IMG/VR virus record: IMGVR_UViG_3300026518_000013
Coordinates: 1-56,684 of that record
Length of the DNA: 56,684 nucleotides
Reading direction: 5' to 3' (one strand)
Source: a virus
In this document: positions 17,253 to 25,586 of the stretch, in pieces
Layout: each line of letters starts with the position of its first letter
Numbering within the stretch: the stretch's first letter is position 1
The notes under the pieces: model-generated
The model's database searches: none
What the model was told of the DNA's origin: nothing
The model's input: the letters and a program-made list of their open reading frames with translations, nothing else
Position numbers and translations under genes: made by a program

Positions 17253-17984
17253 ACTTTTTTCTCCTTTCGTACTTTTGTTATTAATAATCCCTGATTTCTG
17301 CGTAACTATCGGGGTATATGTTACATTTCTTTTTACTTGTACCGGTGTCCCATCTAATACTATCTGAACATTATCATCATCTCCTTCAACATTGTATTTT
17401 TGGGAATAAAATTTACTTCCACCTGTTTCAGCATTTCTATTTTCATATATATACTCGTTTGGATACACTTCCAATAACAAATATATCTCATTTTCTGTAT
17501 CTAACGCATTAACTTTCGTTCTAATAGCATTAACAATATCCATATAATCTTTTTGAGCATTGATTTGTACTGTTGCGTAACCATCAATATTCATTAATTT
17601 TGCTTCTTCCAAAACTGTTGGAATTTTAAGTTTTGCATTGAATTCACTATTCAACAATCGATAAGCCCTTCTTCTTGCAGCACTTCTTTGTTCAGCACTT
17701 ATACCAGTTACCTGGGCACCACGTCCACTAATTACAGCCCTCAATGCATGTTCATTCAATTTACCTGTTTTGGGATTGACAACTGGTAACTTCAAATCAC
17801 CAAATGTTGGAGCAGTAGAAGACCCAACTAAGAAATGTGAAGCAATTCTTGCCTTTTCTGTTCTGTTTAATTGGTTCCAATTACCATTTACACCAAAATC
17901 AGACAAAGTTGGACTTCTCCAAACATCGCTTTCTTTGCCATTGTATTTCAATGCGTTAATAACTAAACTAACATTAACATTCAT
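16722..17984 (-). CDS. Internal-start product 1: middle domain plus scaffold
   Basis: In-frame ATG at 17984-17982 (codon 192 of the 611-codon gene). AAAGGAG at 17996-17990 is five bases upstream. The start falls exactly at the end of the protease domain (after the KKGEN linker). This would give a 420-aa protein without protease. Predicted from the ribosome-binding site and the domain boundary only. Confidence 0.6.
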   Translation of the reverse strand: MNVNVSLVINALKYNGKESDVWRSPTLSDFGVNGNWNQLNRTEKARIASHFLVGSSTAPTFGDLKLPVVNPKTGKLNEHALRAVISGRGAQVTGISAEQRSAARRRAYRLLNSEFNAKLKIPTVLEEAKLMNIDGYATVQINAQKDYMDIVNAIRTKVNALDTENEIYLLLEVYPNEYIYENRNAETGGSKFYSQKYNVEGDDDNVQIVLDGTPVQVKRNVTYTPIVTQKSGIINNKSTKGEKSMKNKDELVSSLIANKFTQFTDAEKDWLMGLEVETLEKLQPVVQKKNPDPKPKPEPEKKPMQVNISKEQAYKALGISNPKEFEEQMRFGLGLYKSQRALAVNSILADTENVWSKEELENMPFETLQKLQKSISVNKKREGLDFSLLGNNVAEPEVNQEPEVEPLPLVGYSFDKKDEK

Positions 17985-18557
17985 ATTTTCTCCTTTCTTG
18001 TTTACCCGGATACCACAACCGTCTTCAATAGAACAAGCTCCTTTATCTTTCGATAACAAAGCCAAATGGTCCGGGCGATGATTTGTTGCAATTGCCGTAT
18101 AATGTTCACCATTCCAATCACCTTCTTGTGGTATTTCATCTGAAAAAACACCAACAGAAACTTCAATTATTTCACCAGCCCTAATCTTTGTTAATAATTC
18201 ATTATCAACATTAGAAAGTTTATCAGGATTTATCCAGGCTTCCGCTTTCAACTTATTATCAACAAATTGAGTATTAAAAACAAAACCAACTGCATTATCT
18301 TCCAATACTTCAGGAATATTTGCCGAAATATAGTTACCAAACGCATCTTTAGGATGATTAACCACTACTGGTCGGCCATCCCAACTTGCAGGAATCTTGC
18401 CCAACTCCTGGGCTGTGTGTAATAATGGTCCATGAGAACCATTATGAACACCTTCAACCATCATAACAACAGGAACAACAATGTAATCTTTTTCTTCAAA
18501 TTGTTTATTAATTCCCTGATAACTGGTAGTATTTCTATAAATATTTAGATTTTTCAT
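16722..18557 (-). CDS. Prohead protease - middle domain - scaffold polyprotein, 611 aa
   Basis: Three parts. Residues 1-190 are a DUF2213-type prohead protease: VPVVMMVEGVHNGSHGPLLH, the conserved WDGRPVVVNHP (candidate His68) and IIEVSVGV (candidate Ser134). Residues 192-430 resemble DUF6582-type domains, with HALRAVISGRGAQVTGIS and an Arg/Ala-rich helix near 291-300. Residues 436-611 are acidic/helical with a proline-lysine hinge (PDPKPKPEPEKKP), scaffold-like. Two internal Met codons, 192 and 436, each have their own AAAGGAG, so shorter in-frame products are expected. The upstream start has only a weak ribosome-binding site. Confidence 0.85.
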   Translation of the reverse strand: MKNLNIYRNTTSYQGINKQFEEKDYIVVPVVMMVEGVHNGSHGPLLHTAQELGKIPASWDGRPVVVNHPKDAFGNYISANIPEVLEDNAVGFVFNTQFVDNKLKAEAWINPDKLSNVDNELLTKIRAGEIIEVSVGVFSDEIPQEGDWNGEHYTAIATNHRPDHLALLSKDKGACSIEDGCGIRVNKKGENMNVNVSLVINALKYNGKESDVWRSPTLSDFGVNGNWNQLNRTEKARIASHFLVGSSTAPTFGDLKLPVVNPKTGKLNEHALRAVISGRGAQVTGISAEQRSAARRRAYRLLNSEFNAKLKIPTVLEEAKLMNIDGYATVQINAQKDYMDIVNAIRTKVNALDTENEIYLLLEVYPNEYIYENRNAETGGSKFYSQKYNVEGDDDNVQIVLDGTPVQVKRNVTYTPIVTQKSGIINNKSTKGEKSMKNKDELVSSLIANKFTQFTDAEKDWLMGLEVETLEKLQPVVQKKNPDPKPKPEPEKKPMQVNISKEQAYKALGISNPKEFEEQMRFGLGLYKSQRALAVNSILADTENVWSKEELENMPFETLQKLQKSISVNKKREGLDFSLLGNNVAEPEVNQEPEVEPLPLVGYSFDKKDEK

Positions 18558-18569
18558 TATAACTCATTT

Positions 18570-18595
18570 AATTTACCGCAAATTTGCGGTAAATT
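18570..18595. repeat. Perfect 26-bp palindrome before the protease gene
   Basis: Two 13-base half-sites, AATTTACCGCAAA and its exact complement, with no spacer. It lies 13 bases upstream of the protease start. It lacks a loop and a T run on the minus strand, so it is a poor terminator. A protein-binding operator or an RNA hairpin near the translation start are the better options. Confidence 0.8.
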
Positions 18596-18662
18596 TGATT
18601 ACAATACACCATTGTTTTTATACAAACTAACTTAATATTGAAAAACAAAAACAATTTTAACT

Positions 18663-18872
18663 TTATTTTTTCTTTAATCGATACATAGGTATATGAGCCA
18701 TTTTTCGAGCTTCTTTTAATTTACCAGCCTTTATTAATCTACCATAAACAAAAGGGTCAGCACTGGCCAAATCAGCTCCAATGTTAAATACCATTTTTCC
18801 TGAAGAATCTTGTTCTTCTACAGGTACTTTTTCATATTGTACCTTTTTCTCTGGTTGTTTTGTTCGTTGCAT
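18663..18872 (-). CDS. Small basic protein between MuF and protease, 69 aa
   Basis: Family not recognised. Lys/Glu-rich N-terminus, then GADLASADPFVYGRLIKAGKLKEARKMAHIPMYRLKKK, a short helical basic tail. Its place between the MuF-ART protein and the prohead protease suggests a small head component or a partner of one of them. No membrane segment or cysteines. Confidence 0.6.
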   Translation of the reverse strand: MQRTKQPEKKVQYEKVPVEEQDSSGKMVFNIGADLASADPFVYGRLIKAGKLKEARKMAHIPMYRLKKK

Positions 18873-18890
18873 AATTTCTTAAATTTATTT

Positions 18891-20891
18891 TTATAATACA
18901 GTTTGTCTAAAACCAGACGACCCTATTTTTGATTCCCAGCTTTCTAATATAACGCCACCATCTTCTTTTGAAAAAATAGTTAATACTGTACGTAAATCTT
19001 TTAAATTGTAGACCCCTGTTTCTCCTATAACTATATACTCACGTTCTTTTATAAATCGACGGGTTAACCAGGAAAATAATTGAGTCGGTGCAAACACTTG
19101 ATTTATTGGTATTTCTTTTTTAACAACTAATTCGTAATTTAACAATCTTTTTTTTCCTTTATATAGTATAACACCTTTTGACGCCCCAAAATCATCAGCA
19201 ATTAAATAATTTGAAGAATACCCAACCAAGGTCATATCTTTATAATGCAATAAAGTTCTTGCCATATTACCATTAATTATTTTTAACACATTCTTAGATA
19301 TTTCCGTACCAACATCTCCACTAATACCTCGATAAAGTGTTATTTTACCAGCCGGAAAAACTCGTTCCAAATATGCTTGTGAAAATGCCCTAAATCTCAA
19401 ATAAACTTGTTGCATTTCTTCTTCATTTTTAAATTGTTTTTGAACATATTTTTCAACCCATGCAATTCCTTTTCTTTTTGGGTCACTAAATACCATATCT
19501 GGTAAATCTTTTTCATATTTTTTAGCCATATAACGAATTAATTGGCCTCCTTTTGATTGAGTGGTTTGACCCCATTGCCCTAACCAATCTTTCCACATAC
19601 CCTTATCAGGATATATTTCACGAATTTTATATGAAAAATCTTTCAAAGAATGTTCACCATCAATAAAATTATATGGATTATCTTGTTCATTATCAAAAAA
19701 AGCTTTTCTAATTAATTGCCAATCTTTTTCATCAGAAATAGAATCAATTTTTGAAGAAAAATCATCATAATACTTCAAAAATTGTTTAGCATTTTGTTCA
19801 TTAACAAATGAATTATATACTTTTTGAATTGCATCAGGATAATTTGACAAATCAATTTCTGGTCTATTCAATTTTATATTTACTTTTTCTTTTAACTTAA
19901 CTTGTTGACCTTCAGGTTTCTGTAATACCTTTTTCGTTGGAATTGCCACACATCTACATAATGGATGAGCAGGTATCATATTTTGTATTTGGTTCAAAGT
20001 CCAAACACTACCTTCCATACTTGAACATATATCACATACATGAATATCACCAGCTGTTGCCCACTCAGCCTTAACAATAACATTATTTGCCTTCCAATTT
20101 TTGTATTCTTGAACCATAGCAATATGATGGGCACGCATTACTTCCGTACGGGCAAGTAATTCAGCCCTTCTTTGTGCCGGAATAAATCTTCCTAAAGTAT
20201 CTTTAATTGCCAACGTACCCATACCTGTACCATCAATAACAGCAACCAATTTTTTCGCAAGTAAAGTTGTTCCATCGCCATCTATCATTCCTTGTGAAAG
20301 CACCTGGGATATTTGATTACTCATTGCACTGGTTATTCCTTTTAATCCTTCAAATGTTCTTGTATACAATACACCCACTACATCCATGTTAAAAGGTGTT
20401 GACATAGATGCTTCAACACCACCTGTTTCATTCATACCAGGAACATTATAACCAGCCTTCTTTAATTCATATCGTGCCCTTAACAAACCCCGTTTATAAC
20501 TATCAGCTATCCATCTATCAGTCCAAGCTTGATTTATACTACCACCAATTCTTTGCATTGTTTTAACCTGTAACAAATCATCATCAATTTGTTTATTCAA
20601 CCAATTCATGAAATTCTCTACTTTCTGTTGACTGGTAGCAAAATCAAAAGCATGCCAACCCGGGCTACCCGGTAAAACAATAGCCTGTGCAATTAACTGT
20701 TTTTTCAAACCAAAAACATCATCCTGAATAATTGCCTTTCGTATAGATGCCTTTAACTTGTAAAACTTTGCATTCATAGCCTTTACAAACGCATTCTGCA
20801 AAGGTAAAGTCTTTGAAGGGTCAACGCGTCCATAATAAGTTCTACTTTGTTTAGAAGCATTAATAATCGGTATATCAATAACTTTTTCCAT
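18891..20891 (-). CDS. MuF head morphogenesis protein fused to an ADP-ribosyltransferase-like domain, 666 aa
   Basis: Residues about 100-320 are a MuF/SPP1 gp7-type minor head protein: helical, ending in ELLARTEVMRAHHIAMVQEY (245-263), then WATAGDIHVCDICSSMEG and IPAHPLCRC (277-314), the classical Cys/His end of PF04233. After a Lys-rich linker (320-345) comes a separate region whose end has the three ART landmarks: Arg521 in LYRG, Ser-Ser in GYSSN (559-560) and an ExE-type EREY (616-619). Known MuF proteins sit inside the head next to the portal, and some carry toxin domains. The ART call rests on motif spacing by eye. Confidence 0.82.
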   Translation of the reverse strand: MEKVIDIPIINASKQSRTYYGRVDPSKTLPLQNAFVKAMNAKFYKLKASIRKAIIQDDVFGLKKQLIAQAIVLPGSPGWHAFDFATSQQKVENFMNWLNKQIDDDLLQVKTMQRIGGSINQAWTDRWIADSYKRGLLRARYELKKAGYNVPGMNETGGVEASMSTPFNMDVVGVLYTRTFEGLKGITSAMSNQISQVLSQGMIDGDGTTLLAKKLVAVIDGTGMGTLAIKDTLGRFIPAQRRAELLARTEVMRAHHIAMVQEYKNWKANNVIVKAEWATAGDIHVCDICSSMEGSVWTLNQIQNMIPAHPLCRCVAIPTKKVLQKPEGQQVKLKEKVNIKLNRPEIDLSNYPDAIQKVYNSFVNEQNAKQFLKYYDDFSSKIDSISDEKDWQLIRKAFFDNEQDNPYNFIDGEHSLKDFSYKIREIYPDKGMWKDWLGQWGQTTQSKGGQLIRYMAKKYEKDLPDMVFSDPKRKGIAWVEKYVQKQFKNEEEMQQVYLRFRAFSQAYLERVFPAGKITLYRGISGDVGTEISKNVLKIINGNMARTLLHYKDMTLVGYSSNYLIADDFGASKGVILYKGKKRLLNYELVVKKEIPINQVFAPTQLFSWLTRRFIKEREYIVIGETGVYNLKDLRTVLTIFSKEDGGVILESWESKIGSSGFRQTVL

Positions 20892-20895
20892 TTTA

Positions 20896-22266
20896 TTATT
20901 CTTCTTGTATATTCGGTGGACTTTGTAAACCTGTACCTTGCATCTGTGTAATCTGACTCAATTGTTCTTCTGATAAACCAAGGAAAAACTTCAAAAATGC
21001 CTCAGGCGAAACAATACCTTCCGACATTGGTTGTGAAGTATAATCTTTTAATGCAGTAGCCCTTTGAACACCAATGTCAACCCTATCTTTTTCTGACAAC
21101 AAAAACAAATCTTCCCAAACAATTTCATAACCATTTTTAGGTTCCGGCAAAATACCAAATTTTATCAATCTGTCTAAGAATGGTCGCAAAATCATTTCTG
21201 TTGCATAAGTATTTCTCCTGTTTTGAATCAATTCTTTCCATTCTTGTGTATCCTGTGTACTGGCCAATTTAGCCCTTTCACTACCTATCAAAATTCTTTT
21301 TGGTATACCTGTTTCTGCACTAATAAGTTGTAATTGTATATCAATATGATTAATTGGGTCTGCCACTTGTTGTGCAAGTGCCTTGTATTCAATACCTTCA
21401 TTAACTAAAAAACGTCTCAAGTTATGTTCATACTCATCCAATTGTTTTTCCAAATCATCAATCATTTCATCTGTTAATTGGTAATCTTTATCAACATTTC
21501 CAGTATAACCAGGACGGGCACCACGCCAAAACATTTCAGCGTCACCCCCACTAATCTTTTCAATGTCCATTAATCGATTATATACAGCTTTTAATCTTGG
21601 TATTCCTTCTAACTCATTGTCTAACACTTCATCAACCACATGAATAACCCGAGTCCAATGAATTGGTATATCTTTACCCCCAATTAGGTAATTCAAAGGT
21701 AACCCAAAACGTGGGTCTTTTGGGTCTGTTATTGTTTTATTCACCTGTGCATTGTTTTCATTGTATGGTTTGATGAATATTAACTTTAGATTTTTACTTT
21801 TTTGAATTGGTTTAGACCAACTATCTTGTGTAACTAAATCATTAGTCCCCAACAATAGAACAGCATATTTACCAATTCCAACCATTTTATCTAATCGTGT
21901 AAAAACAGAACGAAGCTTAAACTGTTTTTTCAATTCATCCACTGCAAGTTCAAACTGTGTTTTTTCATTCCCTTCTTTTTCTAAAATTTCCTGTACATTC
22001 CAACCTTGCCCCTGCCATGTTGCCTTAACTGGCTTATCAATTATTGCTTTCGCTATTTCTTGACGCGAATAACGATTATAATAATCCCTATACCTAATAA
22101 TCTGCGGATAACCAAGTGCATTGAATAGATTTCGAGCTCCATTGTAATTATCCCAACCAAACTTATTGAAAAAATCTAAACGCCCTGCCAAAGCCGACAT
22201 AATTTGCAACCTACTAAATCTTTCCAAAACATTTATTTGTCTTGTTTTGTCATTTGTTTTTTCCAT
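20896..22266 (-). CDS. Portal protein (DUF1073-like), 456 aa
   Basis: Portal of the DUF1073/Acb1-N-like type: YSRQEIAKAIIDKPVKATWQGQGW near the N-terminus, then KMVGIGKYAVLLLGTND, the PLNYLI...IPIHWTRVIHV block, and LISAETGIPKRILIGSERAKLAST in the last third, typical of portal stem and wing. Its stop and the MuF start are close, and it begins where the terminase ends, the usual packaging order. GGAGGAT precedes the ATG. Confidence 0.88.
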   Translation of the reverse strand: MEKTNDKTRQINVLERFSRLQIMSALAGRLDFFNKFGWDNYNGARNLFNALGYPQIIRYRDYYNRYSRQEIAKAIIDKPVKATWQGQGWNVQEILEKEGNEKTQFELAVDELKKQFKLRSVFTRLDKMVGIGKYAVLLLGTNDLVTQDSWSKPIQKSKNLKLIFIKPYNENNAQVNKTITDPKDPRFGLPLNYLIGGKDIPIHWTRVIHVVDEVLDNELEGIPRLKAVYNRLMDIEKISGGDAEMFWRGARPGYTGNVDKDYQLTDEMIDDLEKQLDEYEHNLRRFLVNEGIEYKALAQQVADPINHIDIQLQLISAETGIPKRILIGSERAKLASTQDTQEWKELIQNRRNTYATEMILRPFLDRLIKFGILPEPKNGYEIVWEDLFLLSEKDRVDIGVQRATALKDYTSQPMSEGIVSPEAFLKFFLGLSEEQLSQITQMQGTGLQSPPNIQEE

Positions 22267-23831
22267 TATCGTATCCTCCTAACTTGTTTTTTTCTAACTA
22301 ACGCATGAAAAGCACCTGAGGAAGCATCCACCTGGTCTTTATATGTACCATTTGGAAAATATTTCAATTCATCAATATAATCTTTATTCCAAGGTGCTTG
22401 CATCAAATATACATTACCTACTTCAACTTGTACTGAATAAGGGTCAGCCCTATATACTTTATCTCCTGATGGTCTTTCTGCATATACACGAAAACCAGCT
22501 AAATTTCGTATTGTATTTTCTGCACTTTCTTTTCCACCACTTCCAGGTTCTTGTTCAATCCAAATCTCAACATGAACACCATCAGCCTCTGCAGTTGCTC
22601 TTATAATTCGTTCACGTTCCCCTGTTGACCATTGACCACGCTTAACATCCTCAACAATAAATTTTCCATTACGCAATTTGGACATCTTAACACCAACCGT
22701 ATAAGCACCACCATCTTTTGTCCCTGCCTTATCCCAGTATCTAACTGTTTGTACATAGTTAACTTCTGCAAATGGATGAGTTATATATTGAAACATATCT
22801 ACTTTAAACATTCCCCCTGTTAATGGAACCGGATTTTGCCCTATTTGACCAGCATAACCATATTGACCTAACTTTTTTCGCATATTTTCCAAAACCAAAA
22901 AAGGTAACCGATTTGGGTCTAATAAACCATTCTTATAATTAATTTTTAAATATGCAGGTTTTAACACTTTTTCATAATTAACAATTTCACCTGGTAAACA
23001 AATATGTTTTACCGGTGTTCCTTGTTTTAGTATATGACCTGTTGGGTCATCCTGGTTTAATCTTTGCATAATTAATATCATAACAGAAACCTTTTTATCA
23101 ATTAGCCGTGTTGATAATGTTTGATCAAGCCAATTATTAACTGTTTTTAACATTGTTTCTGACATCGCTTGTTTTGGGTTAATCGGATCATCAACCAATA
23201 ACAAATCACCATGAAATCCAGTTAACGTTCCACCCACCGATGTAGTGTATCTACTACCACCATTTTTTATACTGTAAGCTTTGCCTTTGTTAGTCCGTAA
23301 CTTCCTGATAACCTGAAAGTTGGATTTTGTATCTTTATCCACACGAATCATCAATTCCGGATACATCTCCCTAAATTTATCGCTATCAAGTAAATCCCGT
23401 ACCTTATCACTAACTTCCATAGACAAAGACGAAGAATAAGAAGCACTGGCAAATTTTAACTTAAAATATTTAGTCCATGCCCATGCATTCAGCATAATAT
23501 TAACAATAGTGGTTTTAGTAGTTCCAGGAGGTACATTAATTATTAAATCATATAATTTTGGTTTTCCTGCCGCTACCCTTTCTACTACTTTTTGTAATTC
23601 ATCACATAAATATTCTATATGCCAATTATCCTGTAATGATGTAGTGGAAACTTCATCCCAAAAATATCTAAAAAAATGATAAAACCTTTTATTATTTAAA
23701 TTTCTTTGGATGGTTAATGGATTTAATAAAGCCTGTTTTACCCTTTCCCTTTGGGGAGGTTTTGTACGAATCATAGTTCCCACTGTAATAGGAACTTGTT
23801 CAGGAAGTAATATATCAGCTTGTGGTAACAT
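22266..23831 (-). CDS. Terminase large subunit, 521 aa
   Basis: ATPase-nuclease packaging motor. ATPase: P-loop INVPPGTTKTTIVNI at about 98-112, where the usual Gly before Lys is Thr, Walker B DLLLVDDP near 208-215, and the coupling segment after it. Nuclease: VRYWDKAGTKDGGAYTVGV near 365, with RNase H-like acidic residues, and VEIWIEQEPGSGGK downstream. Overlaps the small subunit by 17 bases and abuts the portal. Confidence 0.93.
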   Translation of the reverse strand: MLPQADILLPEQVPITVGTMIRTKPPQRERVKQALLNPLTIQRNLNNKRFYHFFRYFWDEVSTTSLQDNWHIEYLCDELQKVVERVAAGKPKLYDLIINVPPGTTKTTIVNIMLNAWAWTKYFKLKFASASYSSSLSMEVSDKVRDLLDSDKFREMYPELMIRVDKDTKSNFQVIRKLRTNKGKAYSIKNGGSRYTTSVGGTLTGFHGDLLLVDDPINPKQAMSETMLKTVNNWLDQTLSTRLIDKKVSVMILIMQRLNQDDPTGHILKQGTPVKHICLPGEIVNYEKVLKPAYLKINYKNGLLDPNRLPFLVLENMRKKLGQYGYAGQIGQNPVPLTGGMFKVDMFQYITHPFAEVNYVQTVRYWDKAGTKDGGAYTVGVKMSKLRNGKFIVEDVKRGQWSTGERERIIRATAEADGVHVEIWIEQEPGSGGKESAENTIRNLAGFRVYAERPSGDKVYRADPYSVQVEVGNVYLMQAPWNKDYIDELKYFPNGTYKDQVDASSGAFHALVRKKQVRRIR

Positions 23832-24471
23832 GATTTTCTTCTTCTTTTTGATATTGTGTTATATTATCATTGGAATCTATTTCTTCTGCTTCCTGAACAT
23901 CCTGATTTTCCGGTATTTGAACTAATTTTTTATTGGTTCCAATTTTCCCTGTCAATTTTTGAAGCAAAAGCAATTCTTTTTCCGATAAATCGGATAAATC
24001 CAATGTAGCAAGGTCTAATGCCTGTTTTTCCTGCCATTCCAATGAAAAATCCACACGATCAGACCAGGTAAATTCATTCATTCTGGTCCTATTTTTTAAC
24101 CAAAATATGGCAGCCTGTGTATCAGGGGGAAAATATTTCATCATTTGCACAATTTCTGATTGTTTATTTTTGGAAATAATGACCTCCACCGGTTGATAAA
24201 ATCCGGTTGCTTTCCGATATATAGCACGTGCCACATTGGCATCTGCAATACGTTGACCCTCCCGTAATGATTCCAATAATTCAGAATGTTGCATTATCCA
24301 TTTTTCAAAACTATCCACCCGAATATGAAAAGCTGCTGCAATTTCCCGTCTGGTCAACCCAAGTAAAGCCAAACGATGTGCCATTTTTGGATGAAAATTC
24401 GGATCATATTTACTTTTTGGACCAGTTTTTCCCGTTATTGGTTGTAATTTTGGTTTTCTTGTTCTAATCAT
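23815..24471 (-). CDS. Terminase small subunit, 218 aa
   Basis: N-terminal helix-turn-helix (LALLGLTRREIAAAFHIRVDSFEKWI, about 34-60), then LREGQRIADANVARAIYRKATG, and the KYFPPDTQAAIFWLKNR block that is standard for small terminases. The acidic C-terminus overlaps the large subunit. Binds the packaging site on concatemeric DNA. First gene of the structural operon, downstream of the candidate promoter at 24512-24541. Confidence 0.9.
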   Translation of the reverse strand: MIRTRKPKLQPITGKTGPKSKYDPNFHPKMAHRLALLGLTRREIAAAFHIRVDSFEKWIMQHSELLESLREGQRIADANVARAIYRKATGFYQPVEVIISKNKQSEIVQMMKYFPPDTQAAIFWLKNRTRMNEFTWSDRVDFSLEWQEKQALDLATLDLSDLSEKELLLLQKLTGKIGTNKKLVQIPENQDVQEAEEIDSNDNITQYQKEEENHVTTS

Positions 24472-24511
24472 TTTTCCATTTTTTGGTTAACCCTTAAAAA
24501 TTTTGGTTAGC

Positions 24512-24541
24512 CAAAAATAAAAATTTCATAAAAAATAGCAA
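24512..24541 (-). promoter_or_regulatory. Candidate late promoter for the packaging operon
   Basis: On the minus strand TTG (24541-24539), 19 bases, then TATTTTTG (24519-24512), matching the Bacteroidota TTG-N19-21-TAnnTTTG pattern. It is 40 bases before the terminase start. Two TTTTGGTTA-type repeats overlap and follow the -7 element and could bind a regulator. The wider gap 24542-24703 shows only AT-rich sequence and one small GGAAAT/ATTTCC hairpin (24674-24689). Confidence 0.55.
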
Positions 24542-24703
24542 CCTGAATTTTTATTTTAGTTTAAAAATAAAGCCTATTTTGAACATATTTTTAATTAACA
24601 AAGCAAAATAAAGCGATTTAAACAATTGATATAGCTTTTCAATATAAACTATTGACCTAATAATAAAAATGCCGGAAATCGCTATTTCCTCGCATCAAGG
24701 CAT

Positions 24704-24730
24704 AAAAAAAGCCGGCTTATAAATGCCGGC
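24704..24730 (-). terminator. Rho-independent terminator
   Basis: GCCGGC stem halves at 24725-24730 and 24711-24716 with an 8-base loop, followed on the minus strand by seven T (24710-24704). It follows the stop of the gene at 24752 and ends the early region before the packaging operon. The most GC-rich stem-loop in the intergenic DNA. Confidence 0.88.
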
Positions 24731-24751
24731 ATTTATAATAAAACAAATAAA

Positions 24752-25051
24752 TTAATCTTCCAAATGTAACACCCTTATAAAATTTCCAGTTTTACCTCCA
24801 CGTGGAGCATCATTTCCAAATACATATTTAACATTAAGCAAATCCAATAACCTACGAACATCATATGTATAATCCAAAATACGGGTAAATCTTCCGGTAC
24901 CGGAAACAATAGCCGGCCAAATTGTATTTGCATGAACCTGTCCGAAAATAGTTTGACCATCAGCAATTGCCTTTACTAATTGGTATGCCTTAGCATTTTT
25001 ACTACCGGTATACCTTTTTTCCAACCTTTTTTTAATTGTAATGCGTTTCAT
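24752..25051 (-). CDS. Hypothetical early protein, 99 aa
   Basis: No family recognised. Basic N-terminus (MKRITIKKRLEKRYTGSKNAKAYQLVKAIADGQ), then LDYTYDVRRLLDLLNVKYVFGNDAPRGGKTGNFIRVLHL. It has its own promoter (25082-25113) and its own terminator, so it is a one-gene unit placed just before the late operon. The short leader is a duplicate of that at 50.6 kb. A host-takeover or regulatory protein is a reasonable guess. Confidence 0.75.
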   Translation of the reverse strand: MKRITIKKRLEKRYTGSKNAKAYQLVKAIADGQTIFGQVHANTIWPAIVSGTGRFTRILDYTYDVRRLLDLLNVKYVFGNDAPRGGKTGNFIRVLHLED

Positions 25052-25081
25052 GACTTTTTGTTTTTTGGTTAATTACTAATG

Positions 25082-25113
25082 CAAATATACTATCATTTGT
25101 TACCAGAAATCAA
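25082..25113 (-). promoter_or_regulatory. Early promoter A1
   Basis: TTG (25113-25111), 21 bases, TATATTTG (25089-25082) on the minus strand. The -7 element and the following leader to the ATG at 25051 are identical over about 50 bases to the promoter at 50652. Drives the 99-aa gene. Confidence 0.82.
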
Positions 25114-25146
25114 GTTTTTTGATACTTTTTTTCATCATTTTTGTTA

Positions 25147-25165
25147 ATTTATACTTATTCTAAGT
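25147..25165. promoter_or_regulatory. Degenerate operator-like dyad of promoter A1
   Basis: ATTTATACTTATTCTAAGT, the weakest copy of a dyad found upstream of all four early promoters. It begins 34 bases beyond the -33 TTG, the same distance as at the 50.7-kb promoter. Confidence 0.45.
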
Positions 25166-25341
25166 AACTAACAAAAAAACCTATCATAAAATTAACAAAT
25201 CTTTTTCACTAAATAACTAAGTACACTAAATACTAATAAATAAACTAAAAACAATCAATTTACTATTACATAAAATAACTATACTACCCTTTTATTAATT
25301 ATCCCACTACCAACTACATATAAACGTAATATTATATGCAA
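25166..25341. other. AT-rich non-coding stretch
   Basis: Part of a 290-base gap without a gene. It is almost only A, T and short ACTAA-like words. I see no open frame with a start, no stable hairpin and no tRNA-like fold. Confidence 0.5.
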
Positions 25342-25509
25342 TTAAGAATTAATCAACGCAAAAGCATCTTCGTTAGATATAGGCATTAAATTGCTATATC
25401 CATCTTGAAAATTTAATCTGAAGAATTTACCATTCTTTACTTGAACTAACATAATGTACCCGGTTAGATTTAACGGGTCTGATACTACAAATTGTTTTAT
25501 TATTTCCAT
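25342..25509 (-). CDS. Small hypothetical protein, 55 aa
   Basis: ATG at 25509, TAA at 25344. The product starts MEIIKQFVVSDPLNLTGYIM and continues LVQVKNGKFFRLNFQDGYSN, then PISNEDAFALINS, a plausible compact beta-alpha protein. It has the same AT-rich base use as its neighbours and fills an otherwise empty gap. Function unknown. Confidence 0.6.
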   Translation of the reverse strand: MEIIKQFVVSDPLNLTGYIMLVQVKNGKFFRLNFQDGYSNLMPISNEDAFALINS

Positions 25510-25586
25510 AATTCAAAAATTTATTGTTAATCATTTAATATCTTTTAAGCATACACTAAACTTATATATATTAATTATGTGTAATA

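Noticed and set aside
22266-23831. Unusual P-loop (GTTKTT) as proof of an inactive terminase
   Set aside because: Walker B and nuclease motifs are intact, packaging enzymes tolerate P-loop variants, and the rest of the genome is complete.
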